Assembly (NCBI RefSeq): GCF_016908015.1
Contig: NZ_JAFBDB010000006.1
Span: forward strand, 1-64,000
Direction of reading: 5' to 3'
Length of the DNA stretch: 64,000 nucleotides
Source: Clostridium pascui
GTDB lineage: Bacteria; Bacillota; Clostridia; Clostridiales; Clostridiaceae
Shown: positions 10,544 through 18,286 of the stretch, one piece after another
Layout of the letters: each line of letters begins with the position of its first letter
Position numbering within the stretch: the first letter of the stretch is position 1
Translations under genes and position numbers: made by a program
The notes under the pieces: generated by a model
Database searches by the model: none
Seen by the model: only the letters and a program-made list of their open reading frames with translations
What the model was told of the DNA's origin: nothing

Positions 10544-10635
10544 AATGGGAGATTAAAGCTTGATACTTGGTAAGATATATATTTTGTGAATTTGATGGGC
10601 CAAGAAATAGGACATTTTATATAAAAGTAATTTAA
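10544..10635 (+). pseudogene. Decayed 3' fragment of a yjbQ gene
   Basis: These 92 bases closely match the last 93 bases of the intact yjbQ gene at 19279-19665, including identical stretches such as TTTGATGGGCCAAGAAATAG and the stop codon context. The copy has an in-frame TAA where the intact gene has CAG, and has lost one base, so it cannot be translated. No upstream half of the gene was found. It is a relic of a duplication or of a lost paralogue. Confidence 0.85.
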
Positions 10636-10639
10636 TTAG

Positions 10640-10670
10640 AAGAGAGTTTTAAATAAAGCTCTCTTTTGTT
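10640..10670 (+). terminator. Probable terminator
   Basis: AGAGAG (10641-10646) pairs with CTCTCT (10659-10664), followed by TTTGTT. It lies directly after the yjbQ relic and may be its original terminator. Confidence 0.5.
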
Positions 10671-10831
10671 ATATGAATTTTCATTATGTGTTGTTTACGT
10701 AATGGGATATTTTATTTAAATAAAGTTATAACTTAAGAAAGAAGTAATTATATATACGAACAAATGTTTGTACAAACTCTTCTTATCTGGAAATAATAAG
10801 TAATATAAATAACTAGAAAGAAGAGATGATT

Positions 10832-11740
10832 ATGGATTATAATAAGGTAGAGGATGCCGTCTTAAAAAAGGCAATGGAGTTCTTTAAGGATAATGCTGTG
10901 AAATTTTTTGGTATTGATACAAAGATAATTGCTCCAGCAGAAACAGAGATTAAGAATATTGATATTAAAACTAATTATACGGATTATCTATTTTATACAG
11001 AAGATGGATCGTATCTTCATTTTGAGTTTCAAACTACAAATAAAAGAGAAGATTTAAAGAGATTTTTATATTACGATGCATCGTTATTTTATAAAGAAAA
11101 AAGAAAAGTTAGGACACTTGTTATATATTCTGCTGAAATAGAGGATGTAGAAACTTACATAGATGCAGGAACAATAAAGTATAATATTCAAGCTTTTTAC
11201 ATGAAAAGTTTAAATGGCGATGAAAAACTAGAATATTTGAGAGAAAAGATATCAAAGGGTGGAAAGTTAACTGGAGAAGATATATTAACATTAACTTTTA
11301 TACCACTTATGAATGGAAGAGATAGTAGAAGCAAGAGGACTTTAGAAAGTATAGAATTAGCAGATAAGATACCTGAAAGTAATGAAAAGTTACAATGCTT
11401 AACTTTACTGTATGCATTGTTTGATAAGTTTGGAGATGAAATATCAAAAGAAAAATTTAAGGAGGTAGTGAGCATGACTGAGATAGGTAAGATGATAAGA
11501 GATGAGGCAATTAAAGAAGGCATGGAACAATGGATAAAAGAAGGTATAAAGGAAGGAATAAAAGAAGGCAAGGCAGAAGGGAAAGCTGAAATTCTTATAA
11601 AGCAACTTATTAAAAAGTTTAAATCTATACCTCATGGATATATAGAAAAAATAAAGAAAATGCCTGAAGAAACTATAGATGTAATAGCTACGGATATTTT
11701 TGAATTGGAAAATATCAATGATTTAGAAAAATACTTTTAA
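10832..11740 (+). CDS. Rpn/YhgA-like PD-(D/E)XK nuclease
   Basis: This resembles the Rpn family (recombination-promoting nuclease, also annotated as putative transposase). Residues 1-135 form the nuclease fold with D51 and the E65-F-Q67 signature. Residues about 135-225 are helical. A charged stretch made of EGIKEG/EGKAEG repeats (about 230-250) precedes a helical C-terminal segment, as is common in this family. An earlier ATG at 10826 exists, but GAAAGAAGAG sits six bases before the ATG at 10832, so that start was chosen. It has its own strong terminator. Members act as DNA endonucleases in other bacteria, and some are linked to phage defence; the role here is inferred. Confidence 0.8.
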   Translation: MDYNKVEDAVLKKAMEFFKDNAVKFFGIDTKIIAPAETEIKNIDIKTNYTDYLFYTEDGSYLHFEFQTTNKREDLKRFLYYDASLFYKEKRKVRTLVIYSAEIEDVETYIDAGTIKYNIQAFYMKSLNGDEKLEYLREKISKGGKLTGEDILTLTFIPLMNGRDSRSKRTLESIELADKIPESNEKLQCLTLLYALFDKFGDEISKEKFKEVVSMTEIGKMIRDEAIKEGMEQWIKEGIKEGIKEGKAEGKAEILIKQLIKKFKSIPHGYIEKIKKMPEETIDVIATDIFELENINDLEKYF

Positions 11741-11748
11741 ATAACATA

Positions 11749-11787
11749 AAAGAAGCAGTAGGGGTAGTCTACTGCTTCTTTAATTTA
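11749..11787 (+). terminator. Rho-independent terminator
   Basis: A perfect 12-bp stem, AAGAAGCAGTAG (11750-11761) with CTACTGCTTCTT (11769-11780), is followed by TAATTT. It ends the Rpn gene. Confidence 0.9.
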
Positions 11788-11870
11788 TATAATGGCAGCA
11801 ACTCCTAGGGAATGGACTTACTGCCTTGCATAGATTATAAAAGGTTAATATTTTATTTCATTGGTGATAA

Positions 11871-12013
11871 TTATAATGTTATCTCAGTTTTTTCTCTGTC
11901 TACTACATAAGCACCGCTTTTGCAGCAGTTACTGCATCTTTTATATTGTTTACTGTGATGCTGGTCTTCTTGCCCCCAACATTCACAAAGGATAAAACTA
12001 AACTTTTAGCCAT
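11871..12013 (-). pseudogene. DUF2922 gene, shortened and frameshifted
   Basis: The minus strand opens with ATG behind GGAGGAATG and reads MAKSLVLSFVNVGGKKTSI, the usual start of DUF2922 proteins. The frame stops after 36 codons (11903). Adding one base near the AAAA run at about codon 32 restores an expected ending, GAYVVDREKTEITL, with the stop at 11871. Even repaired it would be only about 47 residues, against about 70 for the family as I recall it, so an internal deletion probably caused the shift. It follows the DUF1659 gene, its usual partner. Confidence 0.75.
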
Positions 12014-12032
12014 AAATCATTCCTCCTTTTTA

Positions 12033-12251
12033 TTAGCCTAAAACGCTGTCTTCTTGTTTTTTAGTATATAAAACTGGATTTTTAAGTACTGGAGATATTG
12101 CCTGTGCAACAGCATTTAAAGCATCATCAGTTGCAGCAGTTTTAATTTTAGGAAATCTTTGACTTCCAATGACATCCTTGCCCTCGTCATCAGTTCCCAC
12201 TACATATTCAAGAATTAAAGACTTTTTAACCATATCAGCTGTAATAGCCAT
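12033..12251 (-). CDS. DUF1659 family small protein
   Basis: This 72-residue protein matches the DUF1659 pattern (MAITADMVKKSLILEY start, then an alternating helix-prone stretch). Its function is unknown. In clostridia and bacilli it usually sits in tandem with DUF2922 beside a small sigma factor, as here. A longer frame begins upstream at 12269, but AAGGAG lies eight bases before the ATG at 12251, which fixes the start. It would be co-transcribed with the sigma gene 60 bases upstream. The DUF2922 partner that follows is broken. Confidence 0.85.
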   Translation of the reverse strand: MAITADMVKKSLILEYVVGTDDEGKDVIGSQRFPKIKTAATDDALNAVAQAISPVLKNPVLYTKKQEDSVLG

Positions 12252-12311
12252 ACTATCAACTCCTTTCACTATTTAATATGCAGAAAGAAGAAAAGTGAGA
12301 AAAATTAAATA

Positions 12312-12866
12312 TTATTTTAAAGCTTCTCTAAGCATTTGCAGCACCTTTTGTATTTTGTATCTTCCCTGATGATAAGTAATTCCTTCTAGCTCCGTATATT
12401 CTTTTAGGCTTTTCTTATCAAAATACACCCATTTTATTAATTTCTTTTCTTCTTTATTTAGGAGTTTTAAGGTTTCTTTTAACCTTTCTATAGCTTCCTT
12501 TTTTACATAATCCTCTTCTAAGTTAAATTTATCTTCTATGCTGTCAGCTAGAGTTAATCCACCACCAGTTTCAAACTCCATACTGTATTCTCCGTTATGT
12601 CGAGCTTCTTGCCTTATAAGATAATAAAAGTTTCTTTTGATTGAAGCTAGAGCATAGTAATTAAAGTTTTTATTTAATGGCTTGTACATCTTTATGGCTT
12701 TCATAAGACTTACATATCCTATTTGAATTAAATCCTCTATATCATAACCCTTTACATATATGCAGTGGGCCTGCTTTACAATGTAGGGCTTAAAATATAT
12801 AAATAAATCTTCTAAAGATTTTTTATTTCCTCCTTGGGCTTTAAGAGCTGATTCTTCTAAATCCAT
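12312..12866 (-). CDS. RNA polymerase sigma factor, small sigma-70 type
   Basis: This is a 184-residue alternative sigma factor. Region 2 is recognised by the DLIQIGYVSLMKAIKMYKP segment (about residues 44-62) and the aromatic KRNFYYLIRQ helix. Region 4 lies at about 130-184, beginning LKLLNKEEKKLI and ending with a basic helix. It resembles the clostridial group that includes UviA/TcdR-type regulators, though the exact subgroup is not certain. SD AAGGAG precedes the ATG by eight bases. It is 18 bases downstream of another sigma-like gene and drives, or is co-expressed with, DUF1659/DUF2922. Confidence 0.85.
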   Translation of the reverse strand: MDLEESALKAQGGNKKSLEDLFIYFKPYIVKQAHCIYVKGYDIEDLIQIGYVSLMKAIKMYKPLNKNFNYYALASIKRNFYYLIRQEARHNGEYSMEFETGGGLTLADSIEDKFNLEEDYVKKEAIERLKETLKLLNKEEKKLIKWVYFDKKSLKEYTELEGITYHQGRYKIQKVLQMLREALK

Positions 12867-12884
12867 ATATAAATCTCCTTATAT

Positions 12885-13544
12885 TTATTTATTTTTTATA
12901 TAAGAAAACACTTCAGGAATTAACTTAGCTTCTTCTGGATGACTTTTCTTCCATAGAAGCATTCTATAGGAGATATGTTCTCTAAATCTAGTTATTCTTT
13001 TTTTAGAAGTTTCCTCATCGATTTTTTCAACAGCTGCATAAAATTTTGTTGAAATATCTCCATAACGCAAAATAAAATTTAGTACATCCTTATCAGTACT
13101 CGTAAGTTTATTCATTACAGAAGTTGGAATAGGGTTGTAGGATATATAGTCCCATAGAGATTTTGTATAATGAGCCATTTGAGCTATTTTGTCCATATAT
13201 ATTTCCTGTGAATAGGAGCTCTGAAGAGGTTTATATATACGTTTGCATAATCTTAAATACAATGCTCTTTTTTTATTTTTTATAAAGTTATTAACAGCTG
13301 CCTTTGAATAGCACAATATTTCTACAAAGCTTTTAGGTTCGGTTTTATTTAGTAAACTATAAACTTTTAAATATATATCAAGTTTTAAATCCTCTTTATC
13401 ATAATAAGTAAATAAATATTTAGTATATTCCCTATTAACTTTTGCATTAACAAACTCAATCATTTGCTTGGTGTAATCTAAATACTCATTTTCTTCTAAT
13501 ACTACTAATTCTTTTACAATTGATTCAATTTCATCATAATTCAT
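12885..13544 (-). CDS. Sigma-like helical protein
   Basis: This 219-residue protein is not matched with confidence to a named family. A segment near residues 45-95 (YYDKEDLKLDIYLKVYSLL, then a helix ending NNFIKNKKR) is laid out like sigma region 2. Residues about 150-200 (LTSTDKDVLNFILRYGDIS and a basic helix) look like a divergent region 4. A GTG start at 13553 overlaps the ribosome binding site; AAGGGG is eight bases before the ATG at 13544, which is preferred. It is the first gene of the minus-strand sigma cluster. It could be a divergent sigma factor, a sigma co-factor or an anti-sigma protein. Confidence 0.6.
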   Translation of the reverse strand: MNYDEIESIVKELVVLEENEYLDYTKQMIEFVNAKVNREYTKYLFTYYDKEDLKLDIYLKVYSLLNKTEPKSFVEILCYSKAAVNNFIKNKKRALYLRLCKRIYKPLQSSYSQEIYMDKIAQMAHYTKSLWDYISYNPIPTSVMNKLTSTDKDVLNFILRYGDISTKFYAAVEKIDEETSKKRITRFREHISYRMLLWKKSHPEEAKLIPEVFSYIKNK

Positions 13545-13600
13545 AGTCAGCACCCCTTAGTTATAATTTTACAAATTAAAATAAAATTCTCATATATAAC

Positions 13601-13720
13601 TATATAAGACACTTCAGCGTTAAAAAAGGGGACAGAATTTAAAAAAAAGAATAAAAAAACTTAAAAAAAGTTTTTTTTAAGTTTTTTGTCCCATTTTTTC
13701 TAAGTTAAGTGTCATATATA
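13601..13720. repeat. 120-bp nested inverted repeat
   Basis: The outer arms TATATAAGACACTT and AAGTGTCATATATA, inner arms GGGACA and TGTCCC, and a central A-run/T-run hairpin (about 13647-13687) fold into one long imperfect stem. It lies between the divergent sigma cluster and the dnaD-like gene. It could be a small foldback element, a bidirectional terminator-like structure or a regulatory site. Confidence 0.75.
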
Positions 13721-13841
13721 TACAAATAGAAACAATTCAAATGGAAAAAAGCGGTGTTCAAAAATTTTAACTTTTCACAGCAATTTTCATATTACTGCAT
13801 ATTAAATATATAGGTAGAAATTTTTTGGAGGTGGATTACTT

Positions 13842-14756
13842 ATGGCACTATATAGACAATTACAATTATCATTTTGGGGAGATGCTTTTGTTATGGATTT
13901 AACACCAGAGGAGAAATTTTTTTATGTGTACTTGCTTCAATGTACCAATACTAAACAATGTGGGATTTTTGAACTTCCTAAAAGAACTATTGAATATGAG
14001 ACAGGCTATAATAGGGAAACTGTGAGCAAGCTTTTAGAGAGATTCATTAGCTACGGCAAAATAGAATACTGTGAGGAAACAAAGGAAATAATGATTTTAA
14101 ACTGGATAAAATACAATTTTATAAACAGCAGAAACACAATAAAGTGTATAAATAAAGAAATAAAAGAAATTAAACATAGAGAATTTGTAGATAAGCTCTA
14201 TAACTTATGTGAAAAATTGGGGTACCCTATACCTTTAATTTTTGATGGAGTAGAGGACTTTCAGGAAAAAATAAGGGGCTTAGAAGGGGCTTATAAGGAC
14301 CTAGGGGAAGAAGAAATTAAAGAAGAAATTAAAGAAGAAATTGAAAAAGAAATTGAGGAAGTAGAAGAAAAAGAAGCAGAAGAAATAATAGGGAACTCGG
14401 CTGATGCTTATATAGATGAAGTTCATGAGGCAGAAGATACAGGTATCGGTGAAGTTGTACAGGTGTTTAATAACAATATTCACCCAATAACTCCAATAGA
14501 GTTTGAAAGTCTTAAGGATTGGAGTGAGGATATGAGCTGTGATTCTATAGTTTTGGCCATTAAAGAAGCAGCCTATCATAATGCTCGAAGTATGAAATAC
14601 ATAGATTCTATTTTAAATAATTGGTATAGTCTTGGCATTACAACGGGAAGTGGAGTTTTAGCTTATCAAAGGGACTGGAAGGACAAAAATAAAGATAAGT
14701 GCAGTGAAATTAAATTCGAAGGTGCTAATGCTGAAGCTTATGTATACGTAGAGTAG
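13842..14756 (+). CDS. DnaD-like replication initiation protein
   Basis: This 304-residue protein has a phage-replisome-organiser winged-helix N-terminus (about residues 1-95, starting MALYRQLQLSFWGD). A Glu/Lys-rich coiled linker follows (about 155-185, IKEEIKEEIEKEIEE). A C-terminal DnaD/DnaB2-type domain (about 210-270) ends in YIDSILNNWYSLGI, close to the family's YxxxIxxxW signature. Such proteins remodel DNA and help load the replicative helicase. A strong GGAGGTG precedes the ATG. The next gene, 11 bases on, is a DnaB-type helicase, so the two form a loading module. No other phage genes are close by. Confidence 0.85.
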   Translation: MALYRQLQLSFWGDAFVMDLTPEEKFFYVYLLQCTNTKQCGIFELPKRTIEYETGYNRETVSKLLERFISYGKIEYCEETKEIMILNWIKYNFINSRNTIKCINKEIKEIKHREFVDKLYNLCEKLGYPIPLIFDGVEDFQEKIRGLEGAYKDLGEEEIKEEIKEEIEKEIEEVEEKEAEEIIGNSADAYIDEVHEAEDTGIGEVVQVFNNNIHPITPIEFESLKDWSEDMSCDSIVLAIKEAAYHNARSMKYIDSILNNWYSLGITTGSGVLAYQRDWKDKNKDKCSEIKFEGANAEAYVYVE

Positions 14757-14767
14757 GGGTGACTTAG

Positions 14768-16057
14768 GTGGATATTAATAGATTTTATAATCTAGAGACA
14801 GAGGTGAACATTTTAGGTGCTATTCTTAAGGACAATAATGCCCTTTGCAGTGTTATTGACTTTTTAGATAGTGATGATTTTTACAATGCCAGGCATAAAC
14901 TTATTTATGGGGCTATAGTGAATTTATATGAGAGGGACATTCCTATAGACCTAGTTACTATAAGTGATAAATTAGGTGAAAGTCTTCCAGAAGCAGGTGG
15001 AATAAGCTATTTAAGCGAAGTTTATACATCCTATCTGCCAGTATATAATGCAAAATATTATGGGGAAATAATAAAGGAAAAGTCCAATTTAAGAAAGATG
15101 ATAAATCTCCTTGAACTTAAGAAAAAAGAGCTTCAGGATAAAGATAAAAGCTGTGATGACATTGTGGATTCATTAGAAGATGCATTTTTAAAGCTGAGAA
15201 CAAAAGATAATGTTCAGGATGGAAACACAGAAGAAGCATTAATTCAAGTTACTGAAATGCTTCAGCGAAGATATGAAAATGGAGGAGATATTCCAGGCAT
15301 TAGCACAGGCTATAGAGTAATTGATAAAATGCTTGGAGGACTTAACAAGGAAGAGTTTATAATACTGGCTGCAAGGCCATCCATGGGGAAAACAGCTATG
15401 TCATTAAACATTGCCTTAAATACAGCAATAAATGAAAATGCAAAGGTAGCCTTTTTTAATTTAGAAATGGGAAAAAAACAAATTATTGAAAGGGCATTAT
15501 CTGCCTTAGGTGAAATAAACTGCAGCAGCATAAAAACTGGAGCCTTAAAGGATGAAGAATGGGCAAAAATTATGAAAGTATCTAATGATTTATCGAGGTC
15601 AAGTCTTTATATATATGATAAGGTGTTTACCCTTAGAAGTATCATAGCTGAATGTAAAAGATTAAAAATACAAAAGGGATTAGATATTGTTATAATAGAT
15701 TATCTGCAGCTCGTAAACACTGAGGAGAGGTCAGAAAGCAGGAATTTAGATATATCTAAAATTTCAAGACAGTTAAAATTACTAGCTAAAGAGTTAGAAA
15801 TCACAATAATTGCTTTATCTCAGCTTTCAAGAGCACCAGAAGCAAGAGCTAACCATAGGCCAATGCTCTCTGATCTTAGGGAATCAGGAAGTCTTGAACA
15901 GGATGCTGATGTGGTTATGTTTTTGTATAGGGATGCCTACTATAACCCAGATGCGGAGAACAAGGATATTCTTGAAAATATAGTTGCTAAAAATAGAAAC
16001 GGACAAGTTGGTATTGCAAGACTTGAGTGGAAACCAGAGTACCAGAAGGTGATTTAA
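14768..16057 (+). CDS. dnaB: DnaB-type replicative DNA helicase
   Basis: This is a hexameric 5'-3' helicase. The N-terminal domain (about residues 5-105) starts NLETEVNILGAILKDN, the typical DnaB opening. The RecA-like C-terminal domain carries Walker A with S205-M-G-K208-T209 and a Walker B near IVIIDYLQLV. The ending (AKNRNGQVGIARLEW) is normal, so at 429 aa it is complete. It starts with GTG and follows the DnaD-like gene. The pairing suggests an accessory replication module of phage or mobile-element origin rather than the main chromosomal dnaB, which cannot be checked here. Confidence 0.9.
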   Translation: MDINRFYNLETEVNILGAILKDNNALCSVIDFLDSDDFYNARHKLIYGAIVNLYERDIPIDLVTISDKLGESLPEAGGISYLSEVYTSYLPVYNAKYYGEIIKEKSNLRKMINLLELKKKELQDKDKSCDDIVDSLEDAFLKLRTKDNVQDGNTEEALIQVTEMLQRRYENGGDIPGISTGYRVIDKMLGGLNKEEFIILAARPSMGKTAMSLNIALNTAINENAKVAFFNLEMGKKQIIERALSALGEINCSSIKTGALKDEEWAKIMKVSNDLSRSSLYIYDKVFTLRSIIAECKRLKIQKGLDIVIIDYLQLVNTEERSESRNLDISKISRQLKLLAKELEITIIALSQLSRAPEARANHRPMLSDLRESGSLEQDADVVMFLYRDAYYNPDAENKDILENIVAKNRNGQVGIARLEWKPEYQKVI

Positions 16058-16059
16058 AA

Positions 16060-16085
16060 GTGCCACCCACATGGCAAGTGGCAAG
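16060..16085 (+). repeat. 26-bp REP-like element, copy 1
   Basis: It begins GTGCCACCCACATGG and ends CAAGTGGCAAG, with internal GCCAC/GTGGC arms. It begins three bases after the dnaB stop codon. Eight other copies occur in this window. Confidence 0.9.
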
Positions 16086-16368
16086 ATAAGCTTTTGGGGA
16101 AGTATGGTGAGTTTTTCGAATCTCTTGATAATCTTCTTGTCTAAGGTTATGGTGCATGTTACAATTAAAAAAAGTAGAAGATGACTGCGAAAAATTCAGC
16201 TATAAAAGCAACTCAAAGGTTAAACATCACCTCAGTTCCTGGCATCAATGCTGGTTAAGGAATAAGAAAAAGTATCTTACCTAAGGAATCCATTTGACCC
16301 CAGAACAAGTCAAACATATAGAACAATCTGTAGATTAAATAGCAGCTAATGAAAAGGAGATTTTCATA
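16086..16368. other. 283-bp region, probable gene relic
   Basis: No intact gene is visible. Just before the next gene, one plus-strand frame reads LTPEQVKHIEQSVD, a stop, then IAANEKEIF, which looks like the broken end of a protein-coding gene. Its family was not recognised. Confidence 0.4.
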
Positions 16369-17031
16369 ATGAAGAAAACATTTCTTTTAATCACACTAGT
16401 GATTATTTTATCCGGGGCACTGTTATTGATGAATATATTCATGGGAAATCCAATAAGTAAAATGAAAGCGGAAAAGGAAACAATAGAGTATTATGAGAAT
16501 GCCTATAAAGAAAAATTTAATGTATATAATTCAGAATATAACCCTTTGATTCCAGCATATATATTTGACCTTGGCCCAGTTAATAATAAAAATATTAAGT
16601 TCGACACAGGTTTGTTTTGCCAGGGAATATCTGATGAATATGGCGGGATACTTGCTGCATTAAAGATTTCTGAAGATATAGGATCAATACTTCAAAAGGA
16701 ATATGGGCATCTGAATTATGAAATTAGTGCTGAAGAGGAACCGCTGGCTTCCTACGCTGGAGAATCTCCGGATTATTTTGAAACTAATTCAAAGCTGCGG
16801 GTTCTCAAAAATCATTACAATGTTGTCATATCCCTGCCAGATGGCATTATAAGTGACACTGAATTGAGAGAAATATCCCCTGGTATGGTTAAGAAGATTG
16901 AAATGAAATTGCCATATCAAACACCAAATTTAAGGGTCTACATTAAATTTAAATCCCAAAAGCTCCCAGGGGAATCAGATACAAAAGTAGGAGGAACAAA
17001 GTTTTTTGAACTGTTTCCAACAACTAAGTAA
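16369..17031 (+). CDS. YfjL-like membrane-anchored protein
   Basis: This 220-residue protein starts with an uncleaved-type signal anchor (residues 5-26, LLITLVIILSGALLLMNIF). A soluble outer domain follows with no obvious catalytic motif. The length and the overall pattern (an ETIEYYENAYKEKF helix, then a mixed alpha/beta domain) resemble the YfjL-like family of Firmicutes, of unknown function. AAAAGGAG precedes the ATG. It stands alone, followed by a REP-like element. Confidence 0.6.
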   Translation: MKKTFLLITLVIILSGALLLMNIFMGNPISKMKAEKETIEYYENAYKEKFNVYNSEYNPLIPAYIFDLGPVNNKNIKFDTGLFCQGISDEYGGILAALKISEDIGSILQKEYGHLNYEISAEEEPLASYAGESPDYFETNSKLRVLKNHYNVVISLPDGIISDTELREISPGMVKKIEMKLPYQTPNLRVYIKFKSQKLPGESDTKVGGTKFFELFPTTK

Positions 17032-17042
17032 GCAATTAAAAG

Positions 17043-17068
17043 GTGCCACCCACATGGCAAGTGGCAAG
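17043..17068 (+). repeat. 26-bp REP-like element, copy 2
   Basis: Identical to copy 1. It begins 12 bases after the stop codon of the YfjL-like gene and reads in the same direction as that gene. Confidence 0.9.
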
Positions 17069-17135
17069 ATTTAAAGTAAGGAACTAGCTGGTGGTTATTA
17101 TTTTATGCCAAAATTACTGACCACACTATAAATAG

Positions 17136-17456
17136 CTATTTTTGAAAACTTTTGCTTGTATTTATATAAATAACTCCAGCAATTGTAACAAGGATAAATA
17201 CAATGTTCACACACATTACAATAAGTTTTAAATTATCAGGCTTCAAAAGGGTAGCAATTGGAACGACTAACTGAATTAAGCCTAAAATAAAAAGAAACTT
17301 TCCCATAAATTTAGACAGTGCTTTTTCGTCTACCTTATCCTTTTGCTTTTGCGGTGCAGTATTGTATCCTGCAATTAAAAAGTTTGCTTTTCCAGTATTA
17401 ATTATTAAAGCCAAAATCCATAACACAATTGGAACAATGAACAAAGTTATATTCAT
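17136..17456 (-). CDS. DUF3784 family membrane protein
   Basis: This 106-residue protein has three predicted membrane helices (about residues 3-19, 51-70 and 78-97). The conserved cytoplasmic loop FLIAGYNTAPQKQKDKVDE is typical of DUF3784. Its function is unknown. SD AAGGAGATC precedes the ATG. It stands alone on the minus strand. Confidence 0.8.
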   Translation of the reverse strand: MNITLFIVPIVLWILALIINTGKANFLIAGYNTAPQKQKDKVDEKALSKFMGKFLFILGLIQLVVPIATLLKPDNLKLIVMCVNIVFILVTIAGVIYINTSKSFQK

Positions 17457-17574
17457 AGGTATGATCTCCTTAAAATATTAATATATCATGTGCCTAATAT
17501 AATTATAATATAGTTCTGATGTTATTTCATTAAATATGGTATATAATATAAGTATTGGAAGAGATAAAGTTTTA

Positions 17575-17845
17575 TTTTGCAAAGGTGATAGGCTATAAGC
17601 TTTGCAATAAGTGCTTTTGTCCGATCGCTACCATTGCTAACATCCCCATCTTCTTCAAAGTGGGGAATATTAGAACTCTTTGACTTCAGTCAGCTAGAGT
17701 TCTTATGCTGTGCATAAGCACTGATACGCACCTGGATAAGTTCTTCTAAGGTTCAGATGGAGAAGAGGTATTCCTTATAAGCAAACTCCGCCTGAACCTA
17801 AGAATCACTTGATGCTATTGAGGGTACATTATTCAAAAGTGGGTG
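17575..17845 (+). ncRNA. Hairpin-rich segment, possible IS605-type end
   Basis: About 270 bases of higher GC than their surroundings fold into several good hairpins. These are CCCCAT...GTGGGG (about 17645-17668), AGAACTCT...AGAGTTCT (about 17670-17702), CTTATGC/GCATAAG, and CTAAGGTTCAGATGGAG pairing with CTCCGCCTGAACCTAAG (about 17737-17806). No ORF covers it. The arrangement recalls the right end and guide-RNA scaffold of IS200/IS605-type elements, but no tnpA or tnpB is present. Other structured RNAs cannot be excluded. Confidence 0.4.
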
Positions 17846-17854
17846 AATTAATAA

Positions 17855-18286
17855 GTGGATAAAGCATATGATAAAATAGAGATAATAGAAAAGCTAAAGT
17901 CAGAAGAGGTATTTAACTTTATAAAAAAATATAATATCACAACCATGCTTATGTTTGGAAGTATTGTTAGTGATGACTTAGATAATGAGTTCAATGAGGA
18001 ATCAGATGTGGACATAGCTCTTTTAGCTAGTAAATCAATAGAATTAGATAGTATTTTAGAAATAGAGTTGTTTTTCCAAAATCTTTTAAATAGAGAAATA
18101 GATGTTTTGGACCTTAGAAGTGAAAGCTTAGATATTTTTGTAAAGATAAGCATTTTAAATACTGGAAAGATTATTTATACCGAAGATAATGGAATGTCTT
18201 TAGAGGTTTTGTATAACGAAACTGATAGAATATATAGAGAAAATGAGAACTTTATGTATTTTAGAAAGGTAGATGTATTATCATGA
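17855..18286 (+). CDS. mntA: MntA-type nucleotidyltransferase antitoxin
   Basis: This 143-residue minimal nucleotidyltransferase has G35-S36 and D51-x-D53 in the order expected for the active site. In type VII toxin-antitoxin systems such enzymes AMPylate and silence a HEPN toxin. The start is GTG, with only a weak ribosome binding site (GGGTGA). It overlaps the downstream hepT by four bases (ATGA), so the two are translationally coupled. The acidic stretch DDLDNEFNEESD lies inside the catalytic motif spacing. Confidence 0.85.
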   Translation: MDKAYDKIEIIEKLKSEEVFNFIKKYNITTMLMFGSIVSDDLDNEFNEESDVDIALLASKSIELDSILEIELFFQNLLNREIDVLDLRSESLDIFVKISILNTGKIIYTEDNGMSLEVLYNETDRIYRENENFMYFRKVDVLS

